Shown: positions 1-10,603, counted from the stretch's first letter. The stretch is DNA of 64,000 nt from DASZPL01 sp035550315 (GCA_035550315.1 DASZPL010000085.1:13268-77267); one strand, 5' to 3'. Made by a program: numbers and translations. The notes: generated by a model from the sequence alone, not told the origin.

Positions 1-1
1 C

Positions 2-199
2 ACCGGTCCGGTCGCCCGCGGTGACGCCGGCACCGTGTCGAGTCATCTGCGCGCGCTGTCAGATACCGCGCCGGATGCGGTGCCGGCGTACGTCGAGCTG
101 TGCCGGCTCACGGCGCTGCGGGCCCTGGCCGCCGGCACGTTGCCGGCCGACCGCGCCGCCGCGTTGCTCGATGTCCTCGCGGCCGGTGACGTCACATGA
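2..199 (+). CDS. DUF2520 domain protein, C-terminal end only
   Basis: The reading frame is open from the window edge and ends in TGA at 197-199. The visible 65 residues begin TGPVARGDAGTVSSHL, which matches the C-terminal helical domain (DUF2520) of Rossmann-like proteins found directly upstream of panC in actinobacteria. Those proteins resemble NADP-dependent ketopantoate or 6-phosphogluconate reductases, but no activity is assigned here. The stop overlaps the panC start as ATGA, so the two are probably translationally coupled. The N-terminal nucleotide-binding half lies outside the window, so the assignment rests on the tail and the neighbourhood. Confidence 0.75.
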   Translation, partial: TGPVARGDAGTVSSHLRALSDTAPDAVPAYVELCRLTALRALAAGTLPADRAAALLDVLAAGDVT

Positions 200-1062
200 C
201 CGCGGTGGTGACCACGCGACGCGAGCTGGCCGCGTTCCGGTCGCAGCAGACGGGACGGGTCGGCACGGTCATGACGATGGGAGCGCTGCACGACGGTCAT
301 GTCGCGCTGATCCGGAGCTGTCACGAAGTCGCCGACGTCGTGCTGGTGACCGTCTTCGTTAACCCGCTCCAGTTCGGCGCGGGCGAGGATCTCGACCGCT
401 ATCCGCGCGACCTCGCTGCCGACGTGGCGATCTGCGAGGCCGCGAAAGTAGACGTGGTGTTCGCACCGCCGCTCGCCGAGATGTATCCGCAGGGCGAGCC
501 GGTGGTGCGGGTCGACGCCGGGCCGCTCGGCCGCCGGCTGGAGGGCGCCAGCCGGCCCGGCCACTTCGACGGCGTGTTGACCGTGGTCGCGAAGCTGCTG
601 CACCTGATCCGGCCGGACGTCGCCTGCTTCGGGGAGAAGGACGCGCAGCAGCTCGCGCTGATCCGGCGGATGGTGCTGGACCTGGACTGGCCGGTCGAGA
701 TCGTCGGCGTACCGACGGTGCGCGAAGCCGACGGCCTAGCGCTGTCCAGCCGTAACCGCTATCTCACGGCCGCCGAGCGGGCGGCGGGGCTCGCGCTGTC
801 GCGAGCGTTGCAGGCCGGGGTTGCGCATGCGCCCGACGGACCCGGCGCGGTGCTGGCGGCCGCCAAGGCCGAACTGGCCGGCGCGACCGGGCTGGCGGTC
901 GACTACGTCACCCTCGTGGACGACCGGACCTGGGAGGAGGCGGACGAATCCACCTCGATCGGCCGGTTACTGGTGGCCGCGCGTGCAGGGACGACCCGTT
1001 TGATCGATAATGTAGCGACGAACCTCGGCACCCATCGCGGGCTGAAGGCAACGGAGGCGTAA
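196..1062 (+). CDS. panC: Pantothenate synthetase PanC
   Basis: Joins pantoate and beta-alanine using ATP to make pantothenate, the coenzyme A precursor; cytoplasmic. The 288-residue protein has the family signatures in order: MGALHDGH near residue 28 (HIGH-like nucleotidyltransferase motif), FVNPLQF, RPGHFDGV, FGEKDAQQL and LALSSRN (KMSKS-equivalent region). The length is normal. The start is the ATG overlapping the upstream stop. panD follows after 4 nt, so beta-alanine supply and use are encoded together; coaX follows to phosphorylate the product. Confidence 0.97.
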   Translation: MTAVVTTRRELAAFRSQQTGRVGTVMTMGALHDGHVALIRSCHEVADVVLVTVFVNPLQFGAGEDLDRYPRDLAADVAICEAAKVDVVFAPPLAEMYPQGEPVVRVDAGPLGRRLEGASRPGHFDGVLTVVAKLLHLIRPDVACFGEKDAQQLALIRRMVLDLDWPVEIVGVPTVREADGLALSSRNRYLTAAERAAGLALSRALQAGVAHAPDGPGAVLAAAKAELAGATGLAVDYVTLVDDRTWEEADESTSIGRLLVAARAGTTRLIDNVATNLGTHRGLKATEA

Positions 1063-1066
1063 GCGA

Positions 1067-1483
1067 ATGTTCCGCACCATGCTCAAGAGCAAGCTGCACC
1101 GTGCGACCGTGACGCAGGCCGACCTGCACTACGTCGGCTCGGTCACGATCGACGCCGACCTGATGGAGGCTACGGATCTGCTGCCCGGCGAGCAGGTTGC
1201 CATCGTCGACGTGACCAACGGTGCGCGGCTGGAGACGTACGTCATTGCGGGGCCTCGCGGCAGCGGCGTCATCGGCATCAACGGGGCCGCCGCGCACCTG
1301 ATGCACGTCGGTGACCTGGTGATCATCATCAGCTACTGCACGGTGACCGATGCCGAGGCTCGCGAGCTGCGCCCGCAGGTCGTCTTCGTCGACGAGCTGA
1401 ACCGGATCGTCTCCACGGGCAGCGACCCCGCCGAAGCGCAGGTTGCCGAGCTGCGCCGCGGCGACCTGGTCGCCTCCGCCTAA
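1067..1483 (+). CDS. panD: Aspartate 1-decarboxylase PanD
   Basis: Decarboxylates L-aspartate to beta-alanine for pantothenate synthesis. The 138-residue proenzyme carries Gly24-Ser25 (context HYVGSVTID), the self-cleavage site that creates the N-terminal pyruvoyl group on the alpha chain. Conserved Lys9 (MLKSKLHRA) and the NGAAAHL segment are present. A GGAGG lies 5-10 nt before the ATG. It sits between panC and coaX in one transcription unit. Confidence 0.97.
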   Translation: MFRTMLKSKLHRATVTQADLHYVGSVTIDADLMEATDLLPGEQVAIVDVTNGARLETYVIAGPRGSGVIGINGAAAHLMHVGDLVIIISYCTVTDAEARELRPQVVFVDELNRIVSTGSDPAEAQVAELRRGDLVASA

Positions 1484-1494
1484 GCAGCGGCGTC

Positions 1495-2253
1495 ATGCTG
1501 CTCACCATCGACGTCGGCAACACCAACACCGTCATCGGCTGTTTCAAAGGCGACCATCTGGTCGAGTCGTGGCGGATCAAGACCGACCCCCGCGCGACCG
1601 CCGACGAGCTCGCGCTGCTGCTGCGCGGACTGCTCGCCGACTACGTGATGCCGGACGGCATCGCGGCGTGCTCCACCGTGCCGGCCGTCCTGCACGAGCT
1701 GCGCGGCGTCTTCGGCCGCTACTACGAGAACGTTCCGGCGGTCATCGTCGAACCCGGCGTCAAGACCGGTGTGCCGCTGCTTTACGACAACCCCCGTGAA
1801 GTCGGCGCCGACCGGATCGTCAACTCGCTGGCGGCCTACCAGCTGTACGGCGGGCCGGCGATCGTCGTGGACTTCGGCACGTCGACGAACTTCGACGTGG
1901 TGAGCGAGCGGGGCGAGTTCCTCGGCGGCGCGCTGGCACCGGGCATCGAGATCTCGATCGACGCGCTGGCCGCCCGCGGCGCGCGGTTGTTCAAGGTCGA
2001 GCTGGCACGCCCGCGATCAGTCATCGGAAAGAGCACCGTCGAGGCGTTGCAGTCGGGCATGGTCTACGGCTTCGCCGGCCAGATCGACGGCATCGTGCGG
2101 CGGATCAACGAGGAGCTCGACATCGACCCGGCGGTGATCGCGACCGGCGGGCTGGCTTCGCTCGTCATCGACGAGTGCGAGTCCGTGACGCACCACGAGC
2201 CGGACCTGACGCTGATCGGGCTGCGCCTGGTCTACGAGCGCAATTTCGGCTGA
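1495..2253 (+). CDS. coaX: Type III pantothenate kinase CoaX
   Basis: Phosphorylates pantothenate in the first committed step to coenzyme A. The 252-residue protein belongs to the ASKHA-fold type III kinases: DVGNTNT at residues 6-12 (phosphate loop), GADRIVN near 102 and DFGTSTNFD near 122 (metal and phosphate binding). Type III enzymes typically escape feedback by CoA and use a monovalent cation. It completes a panC-panD-coaX pathway cassette and is followed 1 nt later by lysS. Confidence 0.95.
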   Translation: MLLTIDVGNTNTVIGCFKGDHLVESWRIKTDPRATADELALLLRGLLADYVMPDGIAACSTVPAVLHELRGVFGRYYENVPAVIVEPGVKTGVPLLYDNPREVGADRIVNSLAAYQLYGGPAIVVDFGTSTNFDVVSERGEFLGGALAPGIEISIDALAARGARLFKVELARPRSVIGKSTVEALQSGMVYGFAGQIDGIVRRINEELDIDPAVIATGGLASLVIDECESVTHHEPDLTLIGLRLVYERNFG

Positions 2254-2254
2254 G

Positions 2255-3745
2255 GTGAGCGAACCGCGGTCGACGCCGCCCGAGGCCGAGCAGGTCCGGG
2301 TCCGGCGGGAGAAGCTGGAGCGGCTGCGGACCGCAGGCGTCGCGGCGTACCCCGTCGCCGTCCCGCGCACGACGACGAACGCTGCGCTGCGCGAGCGCTT
2401 CCCCGACCTGCCGGCCGACGCCGCGACCGGTGAGCGGGTCGCCGTCGCCGGCCGGGTGATGCTCAAGCGCGACGGCGGCAAGCTGTGCTTCGCCACGTTG
2501 CGCGACGGCACCGGCGATCTACAGGTCATGCTCTCGCTCGATCGGCTGGGCGAATCGCGGCTTGCCGACTGGAAGCGGGACGTCGACCTCGGCGACCACG
2601 TTTCGGTCGAGGGGGAGGTCGTCGCCAGCCGCCGCGGCGAGCTGTCGGTGACCGCGGAGTCGTGGACGTTGGCGAGCAAGGCGCTGCGTCCGCTGCCGGA
2701 GAAGTGGCGCGGGCTGGCCGATCCGGAGACCCGGGTCCGGCAGCGCTACGTCGACCTGATTGTCAACCCCGACGCCGCGCGACTGGTGCGCGCCCGCGCG
2801 ACGGTGCTGCATTCGCTGCGCGACACCCTCGACCGCCGCGGCTTCGTCGAGGTGGAGACGCCGGTGCTGCAGACGATCCATGGTGGTGCCGCCGCCCGGC
2901 CGTTCGGCACGCACCTGAACGCGTTCGACCTGCCGATGTCATTGCGGATCGCCAAGGAGCTGTGGCTCAAGCGCCTGGTCGTGGGCGGGGTCGAGCGGGT
3001 CTACGAGATCGGCCGCGACTTCCGCAACGAGGGGGTCGACACGACCCACAACCCCGAGTTCACGATGCTCGAGGCCTACGAGGCGTACGGCGACTACGAC
3101 TCGATGGCGGAGCTGACCCGGACGTTGGTGCTCGACGCCGCGGCTGCGCTCGGCTCGACGACCCTCACGACGGCACGCGGCACCCAGATCGACCTCGCCG
3201 CCGACTGGACGGCCACCACGATCCACGACGAGGTCAGTCGCGCGGTCGGCCGGACGGTCACCGTCGACAGCACTGCCGAGGAGCTCGCGGCGATCGCCGC
3301 GGACCGGCAGGTGACGGTCCCGCCAACGGCGTCGGCGGGCGAGATCGTGCTCGAGCTGTTCGAGAAGCTGGTGGAGCACACGTTGGTCAGCCCGACGTTC
3401 GTGCGCGACTATCCGGCCGACGTCCGTCCACTCGCCCGCCCCCACCGCGACGACCCACGGCTGGCCGAGGCATGGGACCTGATCATCGACGGCGTCGAGC
3501 TGGCGCCGGCGTACTCCGAGCTGATCGATCCGGTGGAGCAGCGGCGGCGGCTGGTCGAGCAGTCCGCGAAGGCCGCCGGCGGCGACCCGGAGGCGATGCA
3601 GCTGGACGAGGACTTCCTGCGCGCCTTGGAGTACGGCGCCCCGCCGATGGGCGGTATGGGTCTCGGGGTGGACCGGCTGCTGATGCTGCTGACCGGTGTC
3701 AATATTCGCGAGGCAATCACTTTTCCCTTATTGCGGCCGGAATAG
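2255..3745 (+). CDS. lysS: Lysyl-tRNA synthetase, class II
   Basis: Charges tRNA-Lys. The 496-residue protein has an N-terminal OB-fold anticodon domain (about 60-170), class II motif 2 (YEIGRDFRNEG, about 249) and motif 3 (MGLGVDRLL, about 465). The start is GTG one base after the coaX stop. The last 15 or so codons are unlike the rest: AAT ATT, ACT TTT and a TTA leucine codon at 3728-3730, rare in this GC-rich sequence. I infer that the 3' end is constrained by the AT-rich control region of lsr2 downstream. Confidence 0.97.
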   Translation: MSEPRSTPPEAEQVRVRREKLERLRTAGVAAYPVAVPRTTTNAALRERFPDLPADAATGERVAVAGRVMLKRDGGKLCFATLRDGTGDLQVMLSLDRLGESRLADWKRDVDLGDHVSVEGEVVASRRGELSVTAESWTLASKALRPLPEKWRGLADPETRVRQRYVDLIVNPDAARLVRARATVLHSLRDTLDRRGFVEVETPVLQTIHGGAAARPFGTHLNAFDLPMSLRIAKELWLKRLVVGGVERVYEIGRDFRNEGVDTTHNPEFTMLEAYEAYGDYDSMAELTRTLVLDAAAALGSTTLTTARGTQIDLAADWTATTIHDEVSRAVGRTVTVDSTAEELAAIAADRQVTVPPTASAGEIVLELFEKLVEHTLVSPTFVRDYPADVRPLARPHRDDPRLAEAWDLIIDGVELAPAYSELIDPVEQRRRLVEQSAKAAGGDPEAMQLDEDFLRALEYGAPPMGGMGLGVDRLLMLLTGVNIREAITFPLLRPE

Positions 3746-3771
3746 TCGGTTCACGAGCATCATTTTTCGGT

Positions 3772-3801
3772 TTAGCCATATTTTTCGGCAGGGTGTAAGT
3801 T
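3772..3801 (+). promoter_or_regulatory. Candidate lsr2 promoter in AT-rich gap
   Basis: The 94-nt lysS-lsr2 gap is the most AT-rich stretch I noticed. TTAGCC (3772-3777) and TAAGTT (3796-3801) are spaced 18 nt and could be -35 and -10 elements, placing transcription near 3808. Inferred by eye only. Confidence 0.4.
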
Positions 3802-3839
3802 GCCGGATGGCAATTCGGTGCCAATCGGAAGGAAACCTC

Positions 3840-4190
3840 ATGGCCCAGCTAGTTCAAGTCACAATCGTGTGCGACGTCCATGGCGATGAGACGCCCGGCA
3901 CCGAAACCGTCGGATTCGCGCTCGATGGCGCGTCGTACGAGATCGATGTCTGCAACAGCCACGCCGCGAAGCTGCGCGATGCGCTGGCGCCGTACATCGC
4001 GGCCGGCCGCCGGGCCGGTCGCCCCAGCGCCGGCAGCACGGGTCGGCGGCGTCGCGGCCCTCGCCGGTCGGGTAGCGGCGTCGACCCGGCGGCGGTCCGG
4101 GCGTGGGCGAAGGCCAACCACGTGAAGGTCAGCGAGCGCGGCCGGATCAGCTCGACGGTCCTGGAGCAATACGCCGCCCGCAAGCGCTGA
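3840..4190 (+). CDS. lsr2: Lsr2-family nucleoid-associated protein
   Basis: H-NS-like xenogeneic silencer that binds and bridges AT-rich DNA. The 116-residue protein has the N-terminal dimerisation domain (MAQLVQVTIVCDVHGD, then ALDGASYEIDVC), a basic Arg-rich linker (about 58-78) and a C-terminal DNA-binding domain ending SERGRISSTVLEQY, with the RGR minor-groove hook. The frame stays open upstream, but this ATG has an AAGGAAA ribosome site and matches the family N-terminus. The order lysS-lsr2-clpC is conserved in mycobacteria. Its own upstream DNA is AT-rich, so autoregulation is plausible. Confidence 0.95.
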   Translation: MAQLVQVTIVCDVHGDETPGTETVGFALDGASYEIDVCNSHAAKLRDALAPYIAAGRRAGRPSAGSTGRRRRGPRRSGSGVDPAAVRAWAKANHVKVSERGRISSTVLEQYAARKR

Positions 4191-4245
4191 CGGCCCCTCT
4201 CACCCGCCCGGGTCGGCCCCATGTCGGGCCCGGCCGAGAGAAATT

Positions 4246-4267
4246 GGTTTCAGCCCGTGGCTGAACC
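4246..4267 (+). terminator. Hairpin between lsr2 and clpC
   Basis: GGTTTCAGCC and GGCTGAACC form a stem of about 9 bp with one bulged T and a 3-nt loop. There is no T-run after it, so it may be a stem-only terminator or an element in the clpC leader. Nothing else in the 212-nt gap is clearly recognisable. Confidence 0.35.
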
Positions 4268-4346
4268 GGAATCCTGTTACGACCGATGTCGTTGTAAACC
4301 GGTGACAGTCCCGGTGGAGCGGCCGCGCGCGCGGCACTGCCGGGAC

Positions 4347-4352
4347 TAACAT
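4347..4352 (+). promoter_or_regulatory. Candidate -10 element of clpC
   Basis: TAACAT lies 50 nt before the clpC ATG. No good -35 hexamer is visible 17-18 nt upstream. I also looked for a ClgR-type operator here and did not see a convincing one. Confidence 0.3.
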
Positions 4353-4402
4353 GCGGAGTGAGGGACACCCGGTCCCCGCCCCGCTTCGGTCGAGGAGCAG
4401 GC

Positions 4403-6927
<2,525 letters not shown>

Positions 6928-6931
<4 letters not shown>

Positions 6932-7617
6932 CTCGTGGCAGCGGCCACGTCGAGCATCCGCTCGACGTGGTCGCTGAACACGCCGTCGAGACCCAGCGCC
7001 ACGCAGCGGCGCAGCGACGCGCGCCGCTGCGCGTCGTAGCCGAACGCGAGCAACCCGCGTTGATGAACCAGGTCGACGCGACCGCCGCTCCACCAAGGCC
7101 AGCGCGCGTTCACCGCGCTGCACCCCGCCTCGGCTGCGGCGGCCAGCGTCCGGCCGAAGGCCGGTCCCAGCAGCGTCGTCGCCCGGACGCTGACCGCGAG
7201 GTGCGCGCCGGCGGCCGCCTGCAGGATCTCCGCCGTCTGCTTCGCCCCGGCCGGGGTCACGAGCCAGAGCCGGTCGAGCGCACCGCGCGCCGCGGCCGAC
7301 CGGCGGATGGCGGCAGCGACCGGCGTCGCCTTCACGTCGATCGCCAGGTCGAAGTCGACACCGCAGGCGTCGTACAGCTCCTCGAGGGTGGCGATATGCG
7401 GCGGCAAATCCGCGCGGCGGAACTGGTCGATCGGCCGGCGGCGGCTCCGGCCGGCGCGATGCACGCCGTCGTGATCCAGCACGATCTCGCCGTCGGCGGT
7501 CAGCCAGGCGTCGGTCTCCAAGCCGGTGGCACCGCGGGCGAGCGCGGTGGTGAAGGTTGCCAGCCGGTTGTCCGGGCCGAGCGCCCGGCCGCCGCGATGC
7601 GCGAACGCGTATCTCAT
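6928..7617 (-). CDS. Glycerophosphodiester phosphodiesterase family protein
   Basis: Predicted to hydrolyse glycerophosphodiesters to an alcohol and glycerol-3-phosphate. The 229-residue TIM-barrel protein starts RYAFAHRGG (catalytic HR), has ETDAWLTADGEIVLDHD (metal ligands and second catalytic His) and FDLAIDVK. The usual PEN of the HR...PENT motif is PDN here, a conservative change at a metal-ligand position. No signal peptide, so cytoplasmic. The start ATG overlaps the mutY stop as ATGA, so the two are coupled. It ends tail to tail on clpC with a 4-nt overlap. Confidence 0.85.
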
Positions 7618-8483
7618 CGCGGCAGCTGGAAGCGGCCGTCGGCGGCCCGCTGCACCAGGCCGTCGTCGAGCAGCCCGGCCAGCGCCCGCTCGCGTTGCGT
7701 GGCGTCGTCCCAGACGGCGACCAGGCTGTCCTGCCAGACCGGGTCCGGGGCGTCGCGCAAGACGGCCAACAGCCGGCCGCGGACCTGCCGGTCGGTGCCG
7801 GCGTAGGGCTGCGGCTTGCGGGTCACCTCGGCCGGTGGCTTGCCGGCGGCCAGCCAGGCGCAGCCGCCGGCGAGCGGGCAGCCCGCGCAGCGCGGCGCCT
7901 GCGCCGTGCACAGCAACGCGCCCAGCTCCATCACCGCAACGCTGTAACGCTCCGGCTGCTCGCGCGGTACCCGGTTGAGCGCCGCAGCGCGTTCCGCGAC
8001 CGTCGGCGAGGTGGTGGTCGCGTCGTACTTGCCGTCGAAGAAGCGGGCGTAGACCCGGCGCACGTTGGTGTCGAGCACCGGCTGTCGCGTGCCATAGCCG
8101 AACGCCGCGACGGCGGCCGCGGTGTAGCTGCCGACTCCGGGCAGCGCGCGTAGCTCGTCGTAGTCGGCGGGCACGATGCCACCGTGGTCCGCGAGCAGCG
8201 CGACGGCGGTCGCGTGCAGCCGAAGCGCTCGTCGCGGGTAGCCGAGCCGGCCCCATTGCCGCACCGCCTCGCCGGGCGGCGCCGCCGCGAGGTCGGCCGG
8301 GGTCGGCCACCGCGCCATCCACTCCCGCCATGCCGGCGCGACCCGCGCGGCGGGTGTCTGCTGCAGCATCACCTCGCTGACCAGCACGCCCCACGGCGTG
8401 ACATCGGGCTCTCGCCACGGCAGGTCGCGCGCGTGCTCGGCGTACCAGTCGCGGACCGTGGACGCGAACTGTTGCGGGTTCAT
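7614..8483 (-). CDS. mutY: A/G-specific adenine glycosylase MutY
   Basis: Base-excision repair enzyme removing adenine mispaired with 8-oxoguanine. In 289 residues it has EVMLQQT with catalytic Glu37, the HhH LPGVGSYTA (114-122), catalytic Asp138 (PVLDTNV), and the [4Fe-4S] ligands Cys192-x6-Cys199-x2-Cys202-x5-Cys208. The C-terminal region is short, so the 8-oxoG-recognising MutT-like domain is reduced, as in other actinobacterial MutY. It lies near disA and radA, making this a DNA-maintenance neighbourhood. Confidence 0.95.
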   Translation of the reverse strand: MNPQQFASTVRDWYAEHARDLPWREPDVTPWGVLVSEVMLQQTPAARVAPAWREWMARWPTPADLAAAPPGEAVRQWGRLGYPRRALRLHATAVALLADHGGIVPADYDELRALPGVGSYTAAAVAAFGYGTRQPVLDTNVRRVYARFFDGKYDATTTSPTVAERAAALNRVPREQPERYSVAVMELGALLCTAQAPRCAGCPLAGGCAWLAAGKPPAEVTRKPQPYAGTDRQVRGRLLAVLRDAPDPVWQDSLVAVWDDATQRERALAGLLDDGLVQRAADGRFQLPR

Positions 8484-8512
8484 CGGCTCGCCGAGTGTGT
8501 CACGCCAGCACT

Positions 8513-8518
8513 TAGCCT
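8513..8518 (+). promoter_or_regulatory. -10 element, leaderless promoter
   Basis: TAGCCT ends 6 nt before the ATG at 8525, where transcription would begin on or beside the start codon. No Shine-Dalgarno or clear -35 is visible. Confidence 0.5.
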
Positions 8519-8524
8519 CATGGC

Positions 8525-9115
8525 ATGAGCAGCCTGCGGCACCCCGTCGGGCCGCACCCGCCGTCGGTCTACTGGGTACGCCGGGGGCTCAGCCTGGCCG
8601 CCTTGGTGATCGTGATCGTGCTGATCGCGTATGCCTGCGGCCATTCCTCGTCATCGCCAGACCGGCATCCGAGTGCTCAATCGTCGTCGCCGTCGACTCG
8701 GGTGGTGCCGTGTGCTTCCCTCGTCCGGCTGCGCCTTTCGACCGATGCGGTCTCCTACCCGGTAGGACAGACACCGACGTTGATCGCGACGTTGACGAAC
8801 TCGGGTTCAGGCGTGTGCGTGCTGCATACCGCGCCCGCGAAAGAGATCTGGCGGATCGTCTCCGGACCCGACACCGTGTTCAGCACGAAGCACTGCCCCC
8901 AGTCGACCGCAAAGCCCAAGGACATCCGGCTGAAGCCGGGCAAGTCGAAACAGCTCAGGCTGGTATGGAACGGCAAGCGGCTTGGCTACGACAAGGCGAC
9001 CAAGCGCTGCGTGACCGGCACGACGCCGGCGTCGCCCGGGACGTACCAGCTGACCGCCAGCATCGGCGGCATCAGAGCCGCGATGCCCGCGGTGTTTCAC
9101 ATTGCCGGCTCGTAA
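8525..9115 (+). CDS. Membrane-anchored extracellular protein, unknown function
   Basis: 196 residues. A short N-terminus with YWVRRG precedes one hydrophobic segment (about 23-39, LAALVIVIVLIAYACG), then a Ser-rich linker and an exported domain of about 140 residues with four Cys likely to form disulfides. The domain (YPVGQTPTLIATLTNSG, then PGTYQLTASIGG) reads like an Ig-like beta-sandwich. A conserved membrane protein occupies a similar place between mutY and disA in M. tuberculosis, so it is probably an orthologue. The Cys at the end of the membrane segment could suggest a lipoprotein, but the lipobox is poor. No function assigned. Confidence 0.7.
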   Translation: MSSLRHPVGPHPPSVYWVRRGLSLAALVIVIVLIAYACGHSSSSPDRHPSAQSSSPSTRVVPCASLVRLRLSTDAVSYPVGQTPTLIATLTNSGSGVCVLHTAPAKEIWRIVSGPDTVFSTKHCPQSTAKPKDIRLKPGKSKQLRLVWNGKRLGYDKATKRCVTGTTPASPGTYQLTASIGGIRAAMPAVFHIAGS

Positions 9116-9124
9116 CCATGAGGG

Positions 9125-9769
9125 TTACGCCTTCACCACGAGGACAGTCAGTACGTCTCGGCGGCCGACGCGGTGCTGATCGACTGTTGCCGTAGTGAAG
9201 CCCGCCTGGCGGCAGCGTTCGGCGAACGACTGAGCTTGGGATTCCGTCCATCCGTGGCTGGCGTAGCCGCGACCGCCGGGCGCTACGTGTCGCTCGACGA
9301 CCAGCATCCGCCCGCCTGGGCGGAGCACCCGCCGTGCCTCGGCGAGGCCGGCCTCGAGATCTCGCCAATGGTGCACCGTCGCCAGTGACCACACGACGGT
9401 GGCCGAGTCGTCGTCGAGCGGCAGCGATTCGGCGGTGCCCTCGAGCCAGCGAACGGCTGACGATCGGCCGGTACCAACCCGGGCAATGGCCCGCGCGATC
9501 CGCAGCATCGGAATCGACGGATCGACGCCAACGACCGACGAAGCCACGACCGCCGCCTTTCGCGCCGCTACGCCAGGACCACAGCCGACGTCGACCACAT
9601 CATCGCGCGGTCCGACGTCTGCCAGGCTGATCGCGAGATCCGCAACCCGCCCGCGGCCGACGAGGAAGCTCAGCGCCGCAAGGTATCCGAGCAAGCCGTC
9701 GAAGGCTGGATGGTCGGCGTGATGGTTCGGGGCCAGGGACGGCAAGTCATCCTGCGTTGGCGTCGTCAC
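9125..9769 (-). CDS. Class I SAM-dependent methyltransferase
   Basis: A 214-residue protein with the methyltransferase Rossmann core: VVDVGCGPG (motif I), VVGVDPS (motif II acidic end), and RRVLRPGGRMLVVERHV (post-motif region), resembling the methyltransferase type 11 group. The substrate is unknown. I chose GTG at 9769 because the in-frame TTG at 9802 lies inside the operator palindrome and would add 11 atypical residues. It is divergent from a MerR regulator across a 46-nt gap holding a perfect palindrome, so it is probably the regulator's target. Confidence 0.8.
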   Translation of the reverse strand: MTTPTQDDLPSLAPNHHADHPAFDGLLGYLAALSFLVGRGRVADLAISLADVGPRDDVVDVGCGPGVAARKAAVVASSVVGVDPSIPMLRIARAIARVGTGRSSAVRWLEGTAESLPLDDDSATVVWSLATVHHWRDLEAGLAEARRVLRPGGRMLVVERHVAPGGRGYASHGWTESQAQSFAERCRQAGFTTATVDQHRVGRRDVLTVLVVKA

Positions 9770-9785
9770 CCGGCCGACCTTGACA

Positions 9786-9803
9786 CTTGAACCATGGTTC
9801 AAG
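9786..9803. promoter_or_regulatory. Perfect 18-bp MerR-type operator in a divergent promoter
   Basis: CTTGAACCATGGTTCAAG is a perfect palindrome. To the right it is bracketed by TTGACA (9780-9785) and TCAAGT (9804-9809) with an 18-nt spacer. On the minus strand TTGACT (9807-9802) and TCAAGG (9783-9778) also have an 18-nt spacer. Long spacers containing the operator are a known MerR-family promoter design. Confidence 0.75.
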
Positions 9804-9815
9804 TCAAGTGGGGTG

Positions 9816-10217
9816 ATGGCGGAAGAATTGCTTGCTATCGGAGAGGTCGCGCGCCGCGCCGGGGTGGCACCCTCCGCGGTTCGGTTCTACGAGCGGCGAG
9901 GCCTCATTGCCGCCGATGCACGCCGATCGGGCCAGCGTCGTTACCGGACGGCCACGCTGCGCCGGCTCGTGTTCATCGGAATGCTGCAGGACGCCGGGTT
10001 GTCGCTGGAAGACATAGCTGGCGTGCTGGAGGCGCCGGGCGTGAGTGAGTGGAAGGCAATTGGACGAAGCCGTCTCAGTCGGCTGGATGAGGAAATCGAA
10101 CGACTCCAGTTGGCGCGAAGCTACCTGAAAGGCGCCCTGCTCTGCCGTTACGACCATCCGGCAACGGAGTGCAGGATCATGGCCCAGGAAATCGATCGAC
10201 GGCTGGCTGCCACCTGA
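9816..10217 (+). CDS. MerR-family transcriptional regulator
   Basis: 133 residues: N-terminal winged HTH (LLAIGEVARRAGVAPSAVRFYERRGLI, with the MerR hallmark RFYE..GLI), then a dimerisation helix (about 85-108) and a C-terminal tail with Cys110 and Cys119 (LCRYDHPATEC). A Cys pair at this place in MerR proteins often binds a metal or senses oxidation, but the ligand is unknown. I chose ATG 9816 because it gives the family N-terminus and lies where the TTGACA/TCAAGT promoter would start the RNA, so the mRNA is probably leaderless. Likely controls itself and the divergent methyltransferase. Confidence 0.88.
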   Translation: MAEELLAIGEVARRAGVAPSAVRFYERRGLIAADARRSGQRRYRTATLRRLVFIGMLQDAGLSLEDIAGVLEAPGVSEWKAIGRSRLSRLDEEIERLQLARSYLKGALLCRYDHPATECRIMAQEIDRRLAAT

Positions 10218-10261
10218 CTGCCCCGACCGGTGACCGGGAGGATGCCACGTCAGAATGGGGC

Positions 10262-10603
10262 GTGGTCGAGGTCGAACCCGCCCGCTTCGAAGAGATGGTC
10301 ACGACCGCTCTAGACGGGCTGCCCGAGCGGCTCGGGCGGTTGATGCGCAACGTTGCCGTCACCGTGCAACACGAACCCGGACCGGCCGGGCTGCTCGGCT
10401 TGTATCAAGGCGTCCCGCTGACCAGCCGGACGACGCAGTACGTCGGCGTGCTGCCCGACCGGATCACCATCTATCGGCAGGCGATCTGCGCTTATTGCCG
10501 CACCGAGGACGAGGTGATCGAGCAGGTGCGCAAGACGGTCGTGCACGAGATCGGCCATCACTTCGGGCTGGACGACGACCGGCTTCACGAGCTCGGTTGG
10601 TGA
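10262..10603 (+). CDS. Small zincin-like metallopeptidase family protein
   Basis: 113 residues of the minimal metalloprotease-like (Zincin_1) family common in actinobacteria. It has PERLGRLMRNVAVTV, LLGLYQGVPLTSR, GVLPDRITIYRQ and the zinc motif H95-E96-x-x-H99 (VVHEIGHHFGLDDDRL). Start is GTG 10262, where the family N-terminus begins; CAGAAT (10251-10256) upstream could give a nearly leaderless RNA. No signal peptide. The 3' end overlaps the convergent LLM oxidoreductase gene by 19 nt. Physiological substrate unknown. Confidence 0.85.
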   Translation: MVEVEPARFEEMVTTALDGLPERLGRLMRNVAVTVQHEPGPAGLLGLYQGVPLTSRTTQYVGVLPDRITIYRQAICAYCRTEDEVIEQVRKTVVHEIGHHFGLDDDRLHELGW

